Positions 22,576 to 31,640 of a stretch of 35,060 nt of DNA are shown here, piece by piece; the first letter of the stretch is position 1, and each line of letters starts with the position of its first letter. The position numbers and the translations under genes are program-made. The notes under the pieces were generated by a model. It was not told the DNA's origin. It did no database searches and saw only the letters and a list, made by a program, of their open reading frames with translations. Location of the stretch: positions 1 to 35,060 of the forward strand of contig NZ_LDJK01000001.1 in assembly GCF_001431535.1 (NCBI RefSeq), given 5' to 3'. This DNA is from Stenotrophomonas chelatiphaga (GTDB lineage Bacteria; Pseudomonadota; Gammaproteobacteria; Xanthomonadales; Xanthomonadaceae).

Positions 22576-24000
22576 CTACTCCGCCCCGGTGCGGCGATAC
22601 GCAGCCAACGCCGCATCGCGGCCTTCCGCCAGATCCACCAGCGGTGTGCGCGGGTAGCTGGGCGCCTTGTCCGCCAGCAGCGCAGGGTGCTGCCAGGGTG
22701 CAAAACGGGCCTTGACCGGAAGTGCGGCCAGTTCGGGCACCCAACGCGAGATGTAACGTGCCTGCGGATCGAATTTCTCGGACTGGGTCACCGGGTTGAA
22801 CACCCGGAAATACGGCGCGGCATCGGCGCCGGTGCCGCCCACCCACTGCCAGCCCATCGAATTGTTGGCCAGGTCGGCATCGACCAGGGTGTCCCAGAAC
22901 CAGCGCGCGCCGATGATCCAGTGCGCGCGCATGTGCTTGCACAGGTAACTGGCCACGATCATCCGCACCCGGTTGTGCATCGCGCCGGTATGCCAGAGCT
23001 GGCGCAGGCCGGCATCGACGATCGGCACGCCGGTGCGGCCCTGCTGCCACGCCTGCAGGTCGGCGGCGCTGGGCGTGGCCCAGGCAAATCCATCAAAACG
23101 CGGGTTGAGGTTTTCGTCGCTGGTCTTCGGGAAATGGTGCAGCAGGTGATGGGCGAAATCGCGCCAGCCGAGCTGGCGGATGTAGGCATCGATGTCGGCA
23201 CTGCGGCCGGCGGTGCGCTCGGCTTCCAGCGCATGCACGATGCGCCACGGCGCGATCTCGCCGAAATGCAGGTGCGGCGACAGCAAGGACGTGCCGACGC
23301 GGTCCGGCAGGTCGCGCTGCTCGCGATAGCCGTGCAGCGCGCCATCGACGAACACGGTCAGCGCCTCGCGCGCGCCGGCTTCGCCGGGCTGCCAGTGCTC
23401 CCAGAAGCCGGCATCCCAGCCCAGCGTGGGGGCCAGCCCCAGCGCATCCAGCGCGAGGCCCTGCACGGCATGCGCGGTCAAGCGGGCCGGCGCATCACTG
23501 CCCGGCTGCAGTCGCCAGTTGCTCAGTGCGTTGCGCCAGAACGGGGTGAACACCTTGTAGGGACCGCCCTGCTTGGTTTCCAGCTCCCACGGTTCAAACA
23601 GCAGGCTGCCGTTGCAGCTGTCTGCCTGCAGGCCCTGCTCGCGCAGCGTGCGTTTGATCTTCGCATCACGCGGTTGCGTCGCCGGCTCGTATTTCCGGTT
23701 CCAGAACACCGCTTCGGCGCCGGTTTCGCTGATCAGCTGCTGCAGCACGTCCAGGCTGTCGCCCTGGCGCAATACCAGCTGCGAGCCGCGTGCGCGCAGG
23801 TCTGCATCCAGTGCGGCCAGCGAGCGGTGCCGCCAGGCATTGGAGGCCGCGCCGGGTGCCCAGCTGCCCTCTTCGTGCGGGGCATGGATGTAGACCGGCA
23901 CGACGTCATGCCCGGCCTCCAGTGCCGCCTGCAGGGCCGGATTGTCGGCAAGGCGGAGATCACGGCGAAACCACACCAGGGCTGATGACACGCGCTGCAT
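22576..24000 (-). CDS. phrB: Deoxyribodipyrimidine photolyase (class I CPD photolyase)
   Basis: The flavoenzyme reverses UV cyclobutane dimers using blue light. The 474-aa protein opens with ALVWFRRDLRLADNPAL, the N-terminal antenna domain. The C-terminal FAD domain carries the class I signature RMIVASYLCKHMRAHW, then GARWFWDTLVDADLANNSMGWQW-VGGTGADAAPYFRVFNP (in two adjacent pieces). Trp residues of the electron-transfer chain are present in these segments. A non-ATG start nine bases upstream is open, but the ATG at 24000 is better placed. It lies only 24 bases after the pyrophosphatase gene on the same strand, so read-through is possible. Confidence 0.95.
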   Translation of the reverse strand: MQRVSSALVWFRRDLRLADNPALQAALEAGHDVVPVYIHAPHEEGSWAPGAASNAWRHRSLAALDADLRARGSQLVLRQGDSLDVLQQLISETGAEAVFWNRKYEPATQPRDAKIKRTLREQGLQADSCNGSLLFEPWELETKQGGPYKVFTPFWRNALSNWRLQPGSDAPARLTAHAVQGLALDALGLAPTLGWDAGFWEHWQPGEAGAREALTVFVDGALHGYREQRDLPDRVGTSLLSPHLHFGEIAPWRIVHALEAERTAGRSADIDAYIRQLGWRDFAHHLLHHFPKTSDENLNPRFDGFAWATPSAADLQAWQQGRTGVPIVDAGLRQLWHTGAMHNRVRMIVASYLCKHMRAHWIIGARWFWDTLVDADLANNSMGWQWVGGTGADAAPYFRVFNPVTQSEKFDPQARYISRWVPELAALPVKARFAPWQHPALLADKAPSYPRTPLVDLAEGRDAALAAYRRTGAE

Positions 24001-24018
24001 CCAGGACAAAAACAGGAA

Positions 24019-24039
24019 GCGCCATCATAGCGATGGCGC
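24019..24039 (-). terminator. Possible weak terminator after the phosphorus operon
   Basis: An 8-bp stem (GCGCCATC 24019-24026 with GATGGCGC 24032-24039) has a five-base loop, and on the minus strand a T-rich CCTGTTTTTG tail follows six bases on. It straddles the pyrophosphatase stop codon. Confidence 0.5.
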
Positions 24040-24696
24040 GTGACCTGGCTGTAGAGCCGACGGGGTCGGCACTGGCTGGGCGGCGTCGAAACGCTGCATT
24101 GACTGCTGGATCAGCGCCTTTGCTTCGGCCGCATTGCCCCAGCCGCTCAGCTGTACCGGATTGCGGCCTTCGGGCAGGTCCTTGTAGACGCGGAAGAACG
24201 CCTCGATGCGCTGGCGCTCGATCGGCGCCAGGTCATCCAGATCGCGGACGTGGGCGTAGCTGGGATCGACCTTGTCGGTCGGCACACCGATCACCTTTTC
24301 GTCCTGCTCGCCATCGTCGACCATCTTCAGGTAGCCGATCGGCCGGAAGCGCACGATCACCCCCGGGTGCAGCGGCTCGCGGGTCAGCACCAGCGCGTCC
24401 AGCGGATCGTTGTCTCCGGCCAGCGTCCGCGGCATTGAACCGTAGTTGGCCGGGTACGCGACCGGCATCGACTGGAAGCGGTCCACATGCAGCAGCCCGT
24501 CCTGCTTGATTTCGTACTTGGTGAAGCTGCCCGCCGGGATCTCCACCGCCAGGTTTGCTTCTTCCGGGGCCTGCTTCGGCTGCGCGGCCAGGAACGGATG
24601 CAGCACCGTATCGGCGGCGATCGCGGCGCCGGCCATCAGGGTCAGGCCGGCGGCCAGTGCCAGCATCGGCAACGCGTTGCGCATGGGGGGCTTCAT
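24025..24696 (-). CDS. Exported family I inorganic pyrophosphatase
   Basis: The enzyme hydrolyses pyrophosphate to two phosphates. The 223-aa protein has a signal peptide (hydrophobic NALPMLALAAGLTLMAGAAIA, cut about residue 27, shown here to length 21 only for the core), which is unusual because family I enzymes are normally cytosolic. The active-site signature DNDPLD is at residues 95-100, with YEIK (61-64), YPANYGSMP (81-89) and DDGEQDEKVIG. The ATG overlaps the phosphatase stop (ATGA). Residues 209-216 are encoded by a GTAG-type REP hairpin, giving a short tail. Context with phytase and phosphatase genes suggests phosphate salvage in the periplasm. Confidence 0.9.
   Translation of the reverse strand: MKPPMRNALPMLALAAGLTLMAGAAIAADTVLHPFLAAQPKQAPEEANLAVEIPAGSFTKYEIKQDGLLHVDRFQSMPVAYPANYGSMPRTLAGDNDPLDALVLTREPLHPGVIVRFRPIGYLKMVDDGEQDEKVIGVPTDKVDPSYAHVRDLDDLAPIERQRIEAFFRVYKDLPEGRNPVQLSGWGNAAEAKALIQQSMQRFDAAQPVPTPSALQPGHAPSL
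24051..24070 (+). repeat. GTAG-headed REP hairpin inside the pyrophosphatase gene
   Basis: GTAGA is followed by stem GCCGAC (24056-24061), loop GGG and GTCGGC (24065-24070). It belongs to a different sequence subtype from the 21649 element. It encodes the last part of the pyrophosphatase reading frame. Confidence 0.7.
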
Positions 24697-26072
24697 TCCC
24701 AGCACCGGTCCTTGCGCCCGGTCGGCGCGTGCGGGCGCAGGCAGCGCCGCGGTGCGATGCGGCCTTCTTCCAGCTCCACCTTCCTGGTGCTGCCATCGGC
24801 CTGGCGGACCAGTTCGAAGGCATCGTAGAGCTTGCCGGTGACCGTGCGCGCTTCGTAATGCAGGCGTTGCGGATCGATGCGCAGCACCTGGAACAACTGG
24901 GTGTCCTCGGCCACCGGCGACATGGTCTGCAGGGCCTCCTTCGACAGCCGGTACTGCTTCGGGCTGGCATTGCTGACCACGAACTGCGGGGTCGCCATGC
25001 CGTCTTCGCCACGGCGGCCATAGGTGTGGTCATGGCCCTGCAGCACCAGGTCCACGTCATGCCGGCGCACCACCGGCAGCAGGGCCTCCTGCAGCACCGG
25101 GTTGTGGCGCCCCCGCGCCGGTGAGTAGAACGGCTGGTGCACGACGACGATCGTCCACGGCTGGGTATTGCTGGCCAGCACCTGGTCCAGCCACCGCGCC
25201 TGCGCCTGCGCGGTGCCGAGGTCCATCGCCGAGGTGCCATCCAGCACGGCGAAGCGCACCCCCTGGTAGTCGAACCAGTAGGTGCTCTTTTCCGCGCCCT
25301 CGGCCCCGTTGCCCGGCAGCGCGAACGTGGCCGGCCAATGCCGCGCCATCACCCGACGCTCCTGCGGAGTGTCTTCGAATTCCTCGAAGTACTCGTGGTT
25401 GCCGATGGCCGGGGCCAGCATCGTTTCCTGGGCCAGCCAGCCGGTGGCGGCGAACCACTCGCCCCACTCGCTGTCATCGGCATCGTAGCCGCCACTGACC
25501 AGGTCGCCGGCGAACAGGCTCAGGTTGGCCTCCGGCGCGGCTTTCTGCGCGGCGCGCACCACCCGGGTGACATGGCTGAGGTTCTTGTTCTGGGTATCGC
25601 CGAAGTACAGGAAGGTCATCGGCTGGTCCGCGCGGCCTGCGGTACGCAGCTGGTTCCAGGCGCTCCAGGTGTCCTTGCCCTGCACGCGGTAGACGTACAG
25701 CGTGCCGGGTTCAAGCCCGCTCACATCCGCGCGATGGTGGTGCGACAGGCCGTTCTCGGTCTGCAGAGGCTGGCTGCTGGCGGTGATGCGGGTGATGGGG
25801 CCGAAGCCGGGCGTATCGTCGGCTGGAGCGATTTCCAGCAGCGGCGCCTGCACGCTGCCATCGGTGCGCCAGCGCACCGCGAATCCATGCGCGGCATCGG
25901 CCGCCGGCGAGGCGACGATGCGGTCCGGGAAGCCGCTGGCGGCATAGTGGCGGTTGCCCGCCAGCACCTGGCTGTTGGGCTCCACGCGCGCGGCGAGGTC
26001 GTCGGCCGACGCCGCGGTGGCAGACAGCGCCAGTGCAAGGCTGAACGCGAGGGAGGCGAGGCGCGCGATCAC
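24693..26072 (-). CDS. Secreted purple-acid-phosphatase-like metallophosphoesterase
   Basis: The 459-aa protein has a signal peptide (MIARLASLAFSLALALS and so on, cut near ASA at about residue 23). An N-terminal fibronectin-like purple acid phosphatase domain ends near VSGLEPGTLYVYRV. The catalytic domain has all metal-binding blocks: FGDTQ, GDLVSGGYDADD, GNHEYFEE, VVVHQPFY and GHDHTYGRR. It probably removes phosphate from organic monoesters in the periplasm or outside the cell. The GTG at 26072 overlaps the phytase stop (GTGA) and has GGAG eight bases ahead, so I prefer it to the GTG three codons upstream. Confidence 0.9.
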   Translation of the reverse strand: MIARLASLAFSLALALSATAASADDLAARVEPNSQVLAGNRHYAASGFPDRIVASPAADAAHGFAVRWRTDGSVQAPLLEIAPADDTPGFGPITRITASSQPLQTENGLSHHHRADVSGLEPGTLYVYRVQGKDTWSAWNQLRTAGRADQPMTFLYFGDTQNKNLSHVTRVVRAAQKAAPEANLSLFAGDLVSGGYDADDSEWGEWFAATGWLAQETMLAPAIGNHEYFEEFEDTPQERRVMARHWPATFALPGNGAEGAEKSTYWFDYQGVRFAVLDGTSAMDLGTAQAQARWLDQVLASNTQPWTIVVVHQPFYSPARGRHNPVLQEALLPVVRRHDVDLVLQGHDHTYGRRGEDGMATPQFVVSNASPKQYRLSKEALQTMSPVAEDTQLFQVLRIDPQRLHYEARTVTGKLYDAFELVRQADGSTRKVELEEGRIAPRRCLRPHAPTGRKDRCWE

Positions 26073-27199
26073 GATGCACACTCCAGCGGCAGCGCCAGCG
26101 CTTTGGCGATCTGTTCCCAGTCGAAGGCGACCACCCCCTGGTCATCGTGCACCGCATACAGCGCGCCATGCGGGAAGCGCGGGCTGCCCTGCTGCATCAT
26201 CCAGATGCCATCGGTATTGGCGACCTTGTTGCCCTGGAACGATCCCACCGGCTTCAGGCTGTGGCGGTCGAACAGATGGAACACGCTGCGCTCCTTGCCC
26301 TGTTCGGTGGTGATCCACCAGCCGTCCTTGCCGCAGGTACGCAGCATCACGCCTTCGGCCTGTGCCTTGAACACATCACGGCCGAAGGTGGTGCCGGTGA
26401 AGCGGCCCGCCAGCGTGTACACCTTGAACTCACTGGCGTAGGTCTCGTCCTCTTCGGCCACCAGCAGGCGGTCGTTGGCCGGATCGCCCCAGATCGATTC
26501 CACCACGCGCAGCGCGCCGGCTTCGCTGGTGTCGCCGATGCTGGCGGCCAGCGTTGCGGTCACCTCCGCGCCATCGCGGCGTACGTGGTACTGGCGCACC
26601 CGCTTGTCCAGCTCGGCCAGTGGCGGCAGGATGTCCTTGCCCTGTGCGTCCTCGCCGTTGTCCCAGGAATCGGTCACGTACACCGCATAGCCATCGGCGC
26701 GCTTGTCCACCCACAGGCCGTACGGCTTGCGCAGGTCGTCGGCACCGAATACCGCCAGCGCAGTGAAGTCCGGCAACGAGAACACCTGCACGCGGTGGTT
26801 GTCACGCTCGACGATCCACAGCAGGTCATCGGTCACCGAAATGCCGTTTGGGCGATCGAACTGGCCCAGCGCGGTACCGGTGCTGCCGACCTCGCGCAGC
26901 GGCGCGCCGGTGCTGCCGTCGTACACCACCAGCTTGTCGGTGGCCTTGGCCGTGGCGATCAGCCAGGTCTTGCCGTCCGGTGCCGTCCAGGCCGCCGGCG
27001 AATCGATGTTGTCATCCGGGGTCATCGGGGTCAGGAAGGCTTCGGCCAGCGTGGCGACCTGGCGTTCGGCGCTGGCCTGCCCGGCGGCAGGCGCCCTGGC
27101 GGCGGCGTCGTTGCCCGGCGGCGCAACCGGCGGGGTGCGCGTGCAAGCGGCCGCCAGCACCAGCGTCACCGCGCTGGCCAGCATCATGCGCCGCGCCAT
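26069..27199 (-). CDS. Beta-propeller phytase-like lipoprotein
   Basis: The 376-aa protein has a lipoprotein signal ending LAAAC (C19). The mature part contains repeated propeller blades and phytase-like segments: DDNIDSPAAWTAPDGKTWLI near the start, RLLVAEEDETYASEFKVY, and QAEGVMLRTC with TEQGKERSVFHLFDR. In beta-propeller phytases, equivalent stretches bind calcium and phosphate. Phytases release phosphate from myo-inositol hexakisphosphate. The gene follows the TonB receptor with a one-base overlap (TGATG); a GTG three bases upstream is also possible. Divergent calcium-site spacing leaves a non-phytase phosphoesterase or propeller role open. Confidence 0.8.
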   Translation of the reverse strand: MARRMMLASAVTLVLAAACTRTPPVAPPGNDAAARAPAAGQASAERQVATLAEAFLTPMTPDDNIDSPAAWTAPDGKTWLIATAKATDKLVVYDGSTGAPLREVGSTGTALGQFDRPNGISVTDDLLWIVERDNHRVQVFSLPDFTALAVFGADDLRKPYGLWVDKRADGYAVYVTDSWDNGEDAQGKDILPPLAELDKRVRQYHVRRDGAEVTATLAASIGDTSEAGALRVVESIWGDPANDRLLVAEEDETYASEFKVYTLAGRFTGTTFGRDVFKAQAEGVMLRTCGKDGWWITTEQGKERSVFHLFDRHSLKPVGSFQGNKVANTDGIWMMQQGSPRFPHGALYAVHDDQGVVAFDWEQIAKALALPLECAS

Positions 27200-29769
27200 C
27201 ACAGCGACACCTTCAGGCCGACCGCATAGGTGCGGCCGTATTCTTCCAGCTGCAGGGTGCGCGAGCGCGTGCCCTGGTAAAGCTCAAGCGGCTTGTCCAA
27301 CAGATTCTGTGCCTCGAAATACAGGCTGACGCGGGGGCTGAACGTGTAGTCCAACGAGAAATCGAGCTGGGTGTGCGGGGCGACGAAGATGTCGAACGCA
27401 CGGCCGGTGCCGATGCTGTCGAGGTACTCGCTGCGGTACACCGCGGCAATGCGCGTGCTCAGGCCGTACTTTTCGTACCCGACATGCGCGCTGTACACAT
27501 GCTTGGACGCCCGCGGCAGCATGAAATCATCGCCCTGGCGGTCGGCCAGGCCCGGATCGAAGTCTGTATCCAGCCAGGTGCCGCTGGCCCCCACCAGCAG
27601 GCCATCCAGCCCCGGCGGCAGGAACGCGAGCTGCTGCTGGTAATTGAACTCGGCGCCGCGCACGGTGGCCTTGTCGCCGTTGATCGCCTGGGTCACGTCG
27701 AAGCCTTCGTAGGCCGGATCGTTCTGGCGGACGGTCTCCACGATGTAGCCGTCGATGGACTTGTGGAACAGGCCCAGCGAGACGATGCCGGTGCTGCCCA
27801 GGTACTTCTCCACCGACAGGTCGATGTTGGTCGATTCGTACGGATCCAGTTCCGGGTTGCCCAGTCGCACTTCCTCGTCGCCGCGGCTGTAACCCACGCG
27901 CGGGGAGATGTCGCCGAAGGACGGACGCGAGACCGTCTTGTTGGCCGATGCCCGCAGCACCCAGTCATCGGCCGCGTCGTAGCGCAGGTGCAGGCCGGGC
28001 AGCACGTTGCTGTAACTGCGGTTGGCCACGCGCGGGGTGACGGTGAAGCTGCGCTCGTCTTCGGCCACGTCGACCTGGTTGCCGACCGCGCTGAACTGGG
28101 TGTTCTCCACGCGCACGCCGCCGATGATGCGCAGCGCACCGATGTCCCAGGTGCCCATCGCGTAGCTGGCGAAGATGTCTTCGCTGGCGCTGTAGTCCTC
28201 TTCCAGCGAGGTCGTTGCATTGGCCCCGGCCTCCTGCGGGCGTGCACTGTACAGGCCGCTGTTGGCGGCCCAGTAGCGGCGCATCAGCGCCGAGCTCATG
28301 CCCTGCCCCAACGACCCGTGGCGATGTTCGGGCGCGCCGGTGGTCCAGCTGTCCAGGTCGATCGCCGGCCCGCGGCGCAGCTCCACTTCGTTGACGTCCA
28401 CGTCGCGCTCGCGCCAGCGCCCGAGCAGGCCGATCTTGTAGCTGGCGTTGTCGGCGTCGAAACGCACGTTGACCTGTGCGCTGTGTTCGTTGTCGTCCAC
28501 CCGCTTGGGCGACAGGATCATGCGGTCGTAGGCGAAGTTGGTGTTGTCCATCCAGTCGTTGTTGGACAGTGTGTAGCGCGGCAGCCGGCTGCGCTGGTCC
28601 AGGGTGCCGGACAGGTCATCGGCATCGAGCTCGAAGCGCGCTTCCATCTCATCGTCCACGCGTTCTTCGGTCTTCGTGTAGCCCACCTTGTAGTCGACCA
28701 CCGCAGAGGTCAGCCGGTTCTCGCCGCCCAGGCTCGCAGCGAAAGTGTTTTCTTCCTTGGTGCGGTAGCGCATGCGCTTCTGGATCGCATCGGACGGCAG
28801 GTCATCCAGCCGGAACTGGTCGGTGCCGGTGGCCACCACGTCGGCATCTTCGAAGTTGAAGATCGTGCGCTGGCGCGTTTCCGCGTCGTCGAAGCGGCTG
28901 TACAACGTGCGCAGGTAGTAGCTGCTGCCCTCGCTGGGACGCCAGTCGAAGTTGAGGTTGGCGCCGATGCGCTTGCGCTCGATTTCGTACTTGCGGTGCT
29001 GCAGGTTGATCGTGGTGACATCGCCAGGCGTGGCATCGTCTTCGCCGTCGTACTCCACTTCGGTGTTGTCTGATTCGAACTTGCGGTTCTGGTAATTCAC
29101 GCCCAGTGCCACGCCGAAGGTATCGGCGAACACCTCGCTGTAGTTGATCGCCGCCTTCGGGCTGGTGTGGCCGGACAGCGGCTGGTGGCTGCCTTCGATC
29201 TTGCCGCGCAGGCTGCGCCCATCGCGGTCGAAGGCCGACGCGGACTCGACCAGGATCGCGCCGCCGATGGCATCGCCGGGCATGTCCGGCGTCGGCGACT
29301 TGACCACGCGCAGGCGCTCGGTGGAATCGGACGGAATCACGTCCAGCGGCGCGGCGCGGCTGGAATCCTCCGGCGTGCCCACAGCGATGCCGTCGATGCT
29401 GACGCTGTTGAGGTTGGCATCCAGCCCACGCACCACCACGAAGCGCCCTTCGCCCTGGTCGCGGGTGACGCTGACACCGGGCAGGCGCTGCAGCGATTCG
29501 GCCACGTTCTTGTCCGGGTACTGGCCCAGCGCATCGGAGGACACGGCGTCTTCGATGGCATCGCTGCTGCGCTTGAGGTCCACCGCGCGGATCTGCGATT
29601 CCAGCTGGGCACGCACTTCGATGCGGTCCAGGTCGGTGGCATCGGCGGCGAGGGCACTGGTGGCGGCCACGTCCTGCCCGGCGGCATGCAGCGGTGCTGC
29701 AACCCCCATTGCCAGGGTCAGGGTGATGGCAATCGCCAACGGTGTCTTGGTCTGCACGGGTGTCCCCAT
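27199..29769 (-). CDS. TonB-dependent outer-membrane receptor
   Basis: The receptor is energised by TonB and imports a ligand across the outer membrane. The 856-aa protein has a signal peptide ending near AAPLHA, an N-terminal plug ([30 protein letters not shown], in two pieces, then [16 protein letters not shown]) and a long beta-barrel ending YAVGLKVSL. The family is the large Xanthomonas/Caulobacter-type group. Its genetic link to phytase and phosphatase genes suggests an inositol-phosphate or similar phosphoester ligand. A GTG at 29757 with GGGGA five bases ahead is an alternative start giving a shorter, more typical signal peptide. Confidence 0.92.
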   Translation of the reverse strand: MGTPVQTKTPLAIAITLTLAMGVAAPLHAAGQDVAATSALAADATDLDRIEVRAQLESQIRAVDLKRSSDAIEDAVSSDALGQYPDKNVAESLQRLPGVSVTRDQGEGRFVVVRGLDANLNSVSIDGIAVGTPEDSSRAAPLDVIPSDSTERLRVVKSPTPDMPGDAIGGAILVESASAFDRDGRSLRGKIEGSHQPLSGHTSPKAAINYSEVFADTFGVALGVNYQNRKFESDNTEVEYDGEDDATPGDVTTINLQHRKYEIERKRIGANLNFDWRPSEGSSYYLRTLYSRFDDAETRQRTIFNFEDADVVATGTDQFRLDDLPSDAIQKRMRYRTKEENTFAASLGGENRLTSAVVDYKVGYTKTEERVDDEMEARFELDADDLSGTLDQRSRLPRYTLSNNDWMDNTNFAYDRMILSPKRVDDNEHSAQVNVRFDADNASYKIGLLGRWRERDVDVNEVELRRGPAIDLDSWTTGAPEHRHGSLGQGMSSALMRRYWAANSGLYSARPQEAGANATTSLEEDYSASEDIFASYAMGTWDIGALRIIGGVRVENTQFSAVGNQVDVAEDERSFTVTPRVANRSYSNVLPGLHLRYDAADDWVLRASANKTVSRPSFGDISPRVGYSRGDEEVRLGNPELDPYESTNIDLSVEKYLGSTGIVSLGLFHKSIDGYIVETVRQNDPAYEGFDVTQAINGDKATVRGAEFNYQQQLAFLPPGLDGLLVGASGTWLDTDFDPGLADRQGDDFMLPRASKHVYSAHVGYEKYGLSTRIAAVYRSEYLDSIGTGRAFDIFVAPHTQLDFSLDYTFSPRVSLYFEAQNLLDKPLELYQGTRSRTLQLEEYGRTYAVGLKVSL

Positions 29770-29807
29770 TCGGTGTGAAGAATGGGAGGGCAAGGTATGT
29801 CGGCGAG

Positions 29808-29825
29808 GTTTCACCGGCATGACAC
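29808..29825 (-). promoter_or_regulatory. Possible Pho box upstream of the TonB receptor operon
   Basis: On the minus strand GTGTCAT-GCCG-GTGAAAC has two 7-mer half-sites spaced as in PhoB boxes (CTGTCAT-N4-CTGTCAT). The first half is close to consensus and the second weak. It lies 39 bases before the annotated start. Confidence 0.28.
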
Positions 29826-29923
29826 CGGGGCACCGGATCCGGCAGGGACGCGTCCACGCGCTGGCCGCGACCGACGGGCTGCGGCAGAATACAGGCCTCT
29901 GCCCTTGCCCTTTCCCGCCCCCC

Positions 29924-30559
29924 ATGAACATCGTCGAAGTGCGCCATCCGCTGGTGCAGCACAAGATCGGCCTGATGCGCAACGCTGCGCTCAGCACCAA
30001 GGATTTCCGCGAACTGGCCAACGAACTGGGCACGCTGCTGGCCTACGAGGCCACCGCCGACCTGGACACCGAATCGCACACCATGGACGGCTGGTCCGGC
30101 CCGGTGACGGTGCAGCGCATCGCCGGTGCCAAGATCACCGTGGTGCCGATCCTGCGCGCCGGCCTGGGCATGCTCAGCGGCGTGCTGTCGCTGATCCCGG
30201 CAGCCCGGGTCAGCGTGGTCGGCCTGCAGCGCGACGAGGAAACGCTGCAGCCGGTGCCCTACTTCGAACGCCTGACCGGCCGCCTGGAGGAGCGCGATGC
30301 GCTGATCCTGGACCCGATGCTGGCCACCGGTGGCACCCTGATCGCCACCATCGACATGCTCAAGCGCGCCGGCGCCCGCCGCATCAAGGGCATCTTCCTG
30401 GTTGCCGCGCCGGAAGGCATCGCCGCCGTGCAGGCCGCCCATCCGGACGTGCAGATCTACACCGCCGCCATCGACGACCACCTGAACGAGAAGGGCTACA
30501 TCCTTCCCGGCCTGGGTGATGCCGGCGACCGCATCTTCGGCACCCGCCTGATCGGCTGA
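29924..30559 (+). CDS. upp: Uracil phosphoribosyltransferase
   Basis: The enzyme converts uracil and PRPP to UMP in pyrimidine salvage. The 211 aa match the usual length. The PRPP loop is in [13 protein letters not shown] (D130 to T138), and the uracil-binding segment [17 protein letters not shown] is at the C-terminus. The N-terminus [16 protein letters not shown] is typical. No Shine-Dalgarno sequence is visible; CAGAATAC about 40 bases upstream may be part of the promoter, so a short leader is possible. The frame extends 260 codons upstream antisense to the TonB receptor and was not used. The gene ends at a long perfect palindrome. Confidence 0.97.
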   Translation: MNIVEVRHPLVQHKIGLMRNAALSTKDFRELANELGTLLAYEATADLDTESHTMDGWSGPVTVQRIAGAKITVVPILRAGLGMLSGVLSLIPAARVSVVGLQRDEETLQPVPYFERLTGRLEERDALILDPMLATGGTLIATIDMLKRAGARRIKGIFLVAAPEGIAAVQAAHPDVQIYTAAIDDHLNEKGYILPGLGDAGDRIFGTRLIG

Positions 30560-30562
30560 CAG

Positions 30563-30643
30563 AAAAAAGGGGACGGAGGGAATTAAGTCGCAATCGGCCA
30601 GATCACGGCCGATTGCGACTTAATTCCCTCCGTCCCCTTTTTT
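30563..30643. repeat. 81-bp perfect palindrome (37-bp arms), probable bidirectional terminator
   Basis: Arms 30563-30599 and 30607-30643 are perfectly complementary around a seven-base loop. They run from A6 through GGGGACGGAGGG and AATTAAGTCGC to AATCGGCC; the right arm ends in seven Ts. It lies between convergent upp and MBL genes and could end both transcripts. The arm sequence AAAGGGGACGGAGGG is reminiscent of dispersed repeats associated with REP-type transposases (from memory, unverified). Confidence 0.9.
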
Positions 30644-30647
30644 TAAG

Positions 30648-30665
30648 GGCCAGCGGCCGTCACTC
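30648..30665 (-). repeat. Degenerate REP element
   Basis: GGCCAGCGGCCGTCACT matches the hairpin half of the 12506-12529 element, but the GTAG head is changed to GGAG. It sits directly after the palindrome and before the MBL stop codon. Confidence 0.55.
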
Positions 30666-30668
30666 CCT

Positions 30669-31556
30669 TCAGGCGAGGGCGCGGGCCTTGAGTTCGCCCT
30701 GTTCGTGCACGGTCACGAAACGGCCTTTGTCGTCGCGCTGCAGCTGCGCCAGCGCTACCTGCGGGTCGTGGGTGAAAAACAGGTGGACGTTGCGTGCCAG
30801 CTTGTCTTCGAGGAACTGTTTTTTCTCGTCGATCAGCAGTTCGGCATTGCGGTCGTAGCCCATGGTGATCGGCACGTGGACCCACGAACGGCCCGGCACC
30901 AGGTCGGCGCAGAACACCACCCCGCCATGCGCCTGCCCGTCCCTGCCCGGCTGGCCGACGATCTCGGCCAGCATCAGGCCCGGGGTATGCCCGTCACTGA
31001 AGCTGAAGCGCACGCTGCGGCCCAGCACGCGGGAGTACTCGCCCTGCACCACTTCCAGTCGTCCGCTCTGCTGCAGCAGCGCGGGCAGTTCGGGGATGAA
31101 GCTGGCGCGGTCGCGCGGATGCGGCTGCAGTGCCCGCTGCCAGTGCTCGGCACCCACCACGAAGGTGGCATTGGGGAACAGCAGTTCCGGCTCACGCCCT
31201 TCCACCCACGGCGCCAGCAGGCCACCGGCGTGGTCGAAATGCAGATGGCTCAGGACCACCACGTCGATGTCTTCGTGCTCGAAACCGGCTTCACGCAGGG
31301 AATCGATCAGCACATGCTGGTTTTCCTGCACGCCGTAACGTTCGCGCAGGCGCGGCTCGAAGAACGCGCCGATGCCCGTTTCGAACAGCACCGTCCTGCC
31401 TTCCAGCGGGCTGGCCAGCAAGGCGCGGCACGCCAGCTCGATGCGGTTGAGTTCGTCGGGCACTGCCCATTTTTCCCACACCGCGCGCGGTGCGTTGCCG
31501 AACATCGCACCGCCATCCAGGCGCTGCGTGTTGCCGCGGATCGACCATAGTTTCAT
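30669..31556 (-). CDS. Metallo-beta-lactamase-fold hydrolase
   Basis: The 295-aa protein has no signal peptide, so it is probably cytosolic. The dizinc set is present: H104, H106, D108 and H109 in [10 protein letters not shown]138 in GAEHWQRA and D218 in FCADL. A final His is expected in the C-terminal THDPQ segment. The extended N-terminal region and the segment [12 protein letters not shown] recall quorum-quenching or phosphodiesterase-like MBL hydrolases. The substrate cannot be determined. The ATG lacks a clear ribosome site. A palindrome separates it from upp downstream. Confidence 0.88.
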   Translation of the reverse strand: MKLWSIRGNTQRLDGGAMFGNAPRAVWEKWAVPDELNRIELACRALLASPLEGRTVLFETGIGAFFEPRLRERYGVQENQHVLIDSLREAGFEHEDIDVVVLSHLHFDHAGGLLAPWVEGREPELLFPNATFVVGAEHWQRALQPHPRDRASFIPELPALLQQSGRLEVVQGEYSRVLGRSVRFSFSDGHTPGLMLAEIVGQPGRDGQAHGGVVFCADLVPGRSWVHVPITMGYDRNAELLIDEKKQFLEDKLARNVHLFFTHDPQVALAQLQRDDKGRFVTVHEQGELKARALA

Positions 31557-31640
31557 GCGGCAAGTATCGGTCAGCCAGCGTTAAATAATCGCTAGCCGAA
31601 CCGATGACGCCGAGCGTGACCCGGCGCTGCCGTGACCGGA

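Noticed and set aside
26848..29073. 741-codon plus-strand open frame
   Set aside because: It is antisense to the phytase and TonB receptor genes, which have recognisable motifs; its own composition is shadow-like.
30563..30643. Palindrome as an insertion-sequence end or phage attachment site
   Set aside because: No transposase, integrase, target duplication or second copy is visible in the window.
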